DNA from: an uncultured Cloacibacillus sp.
GTDB taxonomy: Bacteria > Synergistota > Synergistia > Synergistales > Synergistaceae
DNA length: 6,841 nt
Assembly (NCBI GenBank): GCA_934511335.1
Contig: CAKSWL010000112.1
Coordinates: forward strand, 1 to 6,841
Direction: 5' to 3'
How positions within the stretch are numbered: position 1 is the stretch's first letter; each line of letters starts with the position of its first letter. The translations under genes and the position numbers were made by a program. Below are positions 5,919-6,841 of the stretch, piece after piece. The notes beneath the pieces were generated by a model that had not been told where the DNA came from, made no database searches, and saw only the letters and a list, made by a program, of their open reading frames with translations.

Positions 5919-5990
5919 AAAATCGGATTTCTCGGCATAATTCCGCCCGTCATTCTCACAAGCCAATAATCTCAAAAAGCTCGATTTCTC
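5919..5990. repeat. short direct repeat with core CGATTTCTC-like sequence
   Basis: AAAATCGGATTTCTC at 5919-5933 and AAAAGCTCGATTTCTC at 5975-5990 are alike, 57 bp apart. The first also contains a small palindrome (CCGAG 5913-5917 with CTCGG 5931-5935). Function unknown; possibly a decayed repeat unit. Confidence 0.35.
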
Positions 5991-6118
5991 AGTAATATCA
6001 ACGCCTCGCAGATCACCCTCAAACCTCTCCACTTATCAGATTCTACGAGAATATACAACATAACATAAAACGGCGGATGTTGCCGCTTCCGCCCCTATCT
6101 TCGCAGCGGGCCGCGACA

Positions 6119-6149
6119 AAAAACGAGGCCCGCCAAGAGCCTCGTTTTT
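6119..6149 (-). terminator. Rho-independent terminator of mrp
   Basis: AAAAACGAGGC (6119-6129) pairs with GCCTCGTTTTT (6139-6149) around a 9-nt loop. On the minus strand the GC stem ends in a T run 27 bp past the mrp stop codon. The A/T flanks are symmetrical, so it can also stop + strand transcripts coming out of the phage element. Confidence 0.9.
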
Positions 6150-6175
6150 CACATCTTTTGGACGGCAAGCGGGCC

Positions 6176-6841
6176 CTAATCGAGGGATTCCAGCTTAGCC
6201 ACGGCCTTGTCGAGGAAAGAGTCTGAGAAGTATTCGATGTTCCCCGCGTCGCAGAGGGCGGCGAGCTCGGGAGCGAGCGGTATTTCACCGAGGAAATCGA
6301 CCCCGTACCGCGCCGCCGTCTCGGCGGTCCTGCCCTCACCGAATATCTTTATTTTTTTGCCGCAGTCGGGGCATTCGATATAGCTCATATTCTCGATGAT
6401 GCCAAGGATAGGCACATCCATCTCCTTCGCCATACGCAGCGCCTTTTCCACTATCATCGAAACGAGCTCCTGCGGCGAGGCGACGATGATGATCCCGTCG
6501 ACGGGCAGAGACTGGAAGACGGTAAGCGGCACGTCGCCCGTTCCCGGGGGCATGTCGACGAAGAGGAAGTCCTCATAACTCCAGACGACGTCGCTCCAGA
6601 ACTGCTTCACGACTCCCGCGATCGCGGGGCCGCGCCAGATGACGGGCGTCGCCTTGTCTTCAACAAGAAGGTTTACCGACATCACGTCGATGCCGCCCTT
6701 TGAATGCTGCGGCAGAATGCCCGAACTGTTGGAGGTGGCGAGCGTCTCCACGCCGAACATCTTCGGTATCGACGGTCCCGTGATGTCCGCGTCGAGTATG
6801 CCGCACTGGTTGCCCTTTTTCTGCATCGCGGAGGCCAGCAG
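6176..6841 (-). CDS. mrp: Mrp/NBP35-family Fe-S cluster carrier ATPase (N-terminus outside window)
   Basis: The 221 C-terminal residues are visible; the frame stays open to the window edge, so the true start and the P-loop lie beyond 6841. The first residues (LLASAMQKKGNQCGILDADITGPSIPKMFG) are the switch region just after the deviant Walker A of this family. FLFVDMPPGTGD is the Walker B/switch II block. ENMSYIECPDCG carries the CxxC that binds a bridging 4Fe-4S cluster in the homodimer. The C-terminal FLGEIPLAPELAALCDAG is typical. Mrp proteins assemble and transfer Fe-S clusters in the cytoplasm. It is convergent with the phage operon and intact as far as seen, so the element lies downstream of it rather than inside it. 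It is chromosomal rather than phage in character, and marks the host side. Confidence 0.93.
   Translation of the reverse strand: MLASAMQKKGNQCGILDADITGPSIPKMFGVETLATSNSSGILPQHSKGGIDVMSVNLLVEDKATPVIWRGPAIAGVVKQFWSDVVWSYEDFLFVDMPPGTGDVPLTVFQSLPVDGIIIVASPQELVSMIVEKALRMAKEMDVPILGIIENMSYIECPDCGKKIKIFGEGRTAETAARYGVDFLGEIPLAPELAALCDAGNIEYFSDSFLDKAVAKLESLD

Larger units (their letters stand above)
5559..6118. other. gene-free junction between the element and mrp
   Basis: No convincing gene lies in these 560 bp; the short open frames on either strand lack ribosome sites and plausible composition. It holds, in order, a DnaA-box-like sequence, four copies of a 13-bp motif with one perfect hairpin, a second DnaA-box-like sequence, about 190 bp of AT-rich imperfect repeats with phased A-tracts (5748-5933), and a final stretch with no clear signal. 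The right boundary of the Mu-like element is expected here, ending in CA, but cannot be fixed without the left end. Confidence 0.6.

Noticed and set aside
5775..6032. Minus-strand 85-codon open frame with GTG start, rich in Phe/Lys/Leu
   Set aside because: No Shine-Dalgarno before the GTG, low-complexity amphipathic pattern explained by AT-rich repeats, no recognisable domain. Kept only as an alternative reading of the repeat region.
5559..6118. Chromosomal oriC
   Set aside because: Only two DnaA boxes, no dnaA/dnaN/rpmH/gid neighbours, and mrp is not a typical oriC flank; the boxes are bound up with the 13-bp repeats at the element edge. Not excluded, since GC skew cannot be seen from here.
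5559..6118. CRISPR array or tRNA attachment site
   Set aside because: Repeats are too few, in mixed orientation and without regular spacers; no tRNA-like cloverleaf was seen, and Mu-like elements do not need one.

Overview
The window is the right-hand part of a Mu-like (transposable) phage element on the + strand, followed by a gene-free junction and then the 3' end of a convergent housekeeping gene of the Mrp/NBP35 family on the - strand. The host is a bacterium of moderate-to-high GC with strong AAAGGAG-type ribosome binding sites. Gene order and codon style resemble gut or anaerobic Synergistota-like genomes, but that assignment is a weak inference.

Layout. 1-654 is the C-terminal part of a MuB-type AAA+ transposition ATPase. 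659-865 is a small unknown gene. 853-1365 is the DNA-end protector Gam. 1396-1599 is a small Cys/His-rich protein. After a double mRNA hairpin (1606-1638) come a GemA/Mu gp16-like protein (1677-2096), a Mu gp28-like terminase large subunit with an N-terminal HTH (2083-3678), a tiny four-cysteine zinc ribbon (3690-3881), a MuF/SPP1-gp7 head protein whose C-terminus looks like a BECR-fold nuclease toxin (3832-5193), and a 129-aa Trp/acid-rich protein that is the natural immunity candidate (5169-5558). These genes overlap or are separated by short gaps, nearly all with a clear Shine-Dalgarno, and read as one operon.

What is unusual. In Mu the terminase is followed by portal, MuF, protease, capsid and tail genes. 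Here the portal is absent, the terminase is followed directly by a zinc ribbon and a MuF-toxin, and the phage genes stop after the putative immunity gene. All remaining ORFs are intact. This is either a deleted prophage or, more interestingly, a compact transposable element that keeps transposition genes, a packaging motor and a head-delivered toxin/immunity pair, as a satellite or toxin island might.

The 560-bp gene-free stretch (5559-6118) holds four copies of a 13-bp motif GATTGCRGAACCA in both orientations, two of them forming a perfect hairpin. Two exact TTATCCACA (DnaA-box consensus) sequences flank the cluster. Beyond it lie AT-rich imperfect repeats with A-tracts roughly in helical phase. 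I read this as the right end of the element (transposase-binding sites) or an origin-like iteron array. The mrp gene ends with its own strong hairpin terminator at 6119-6149.
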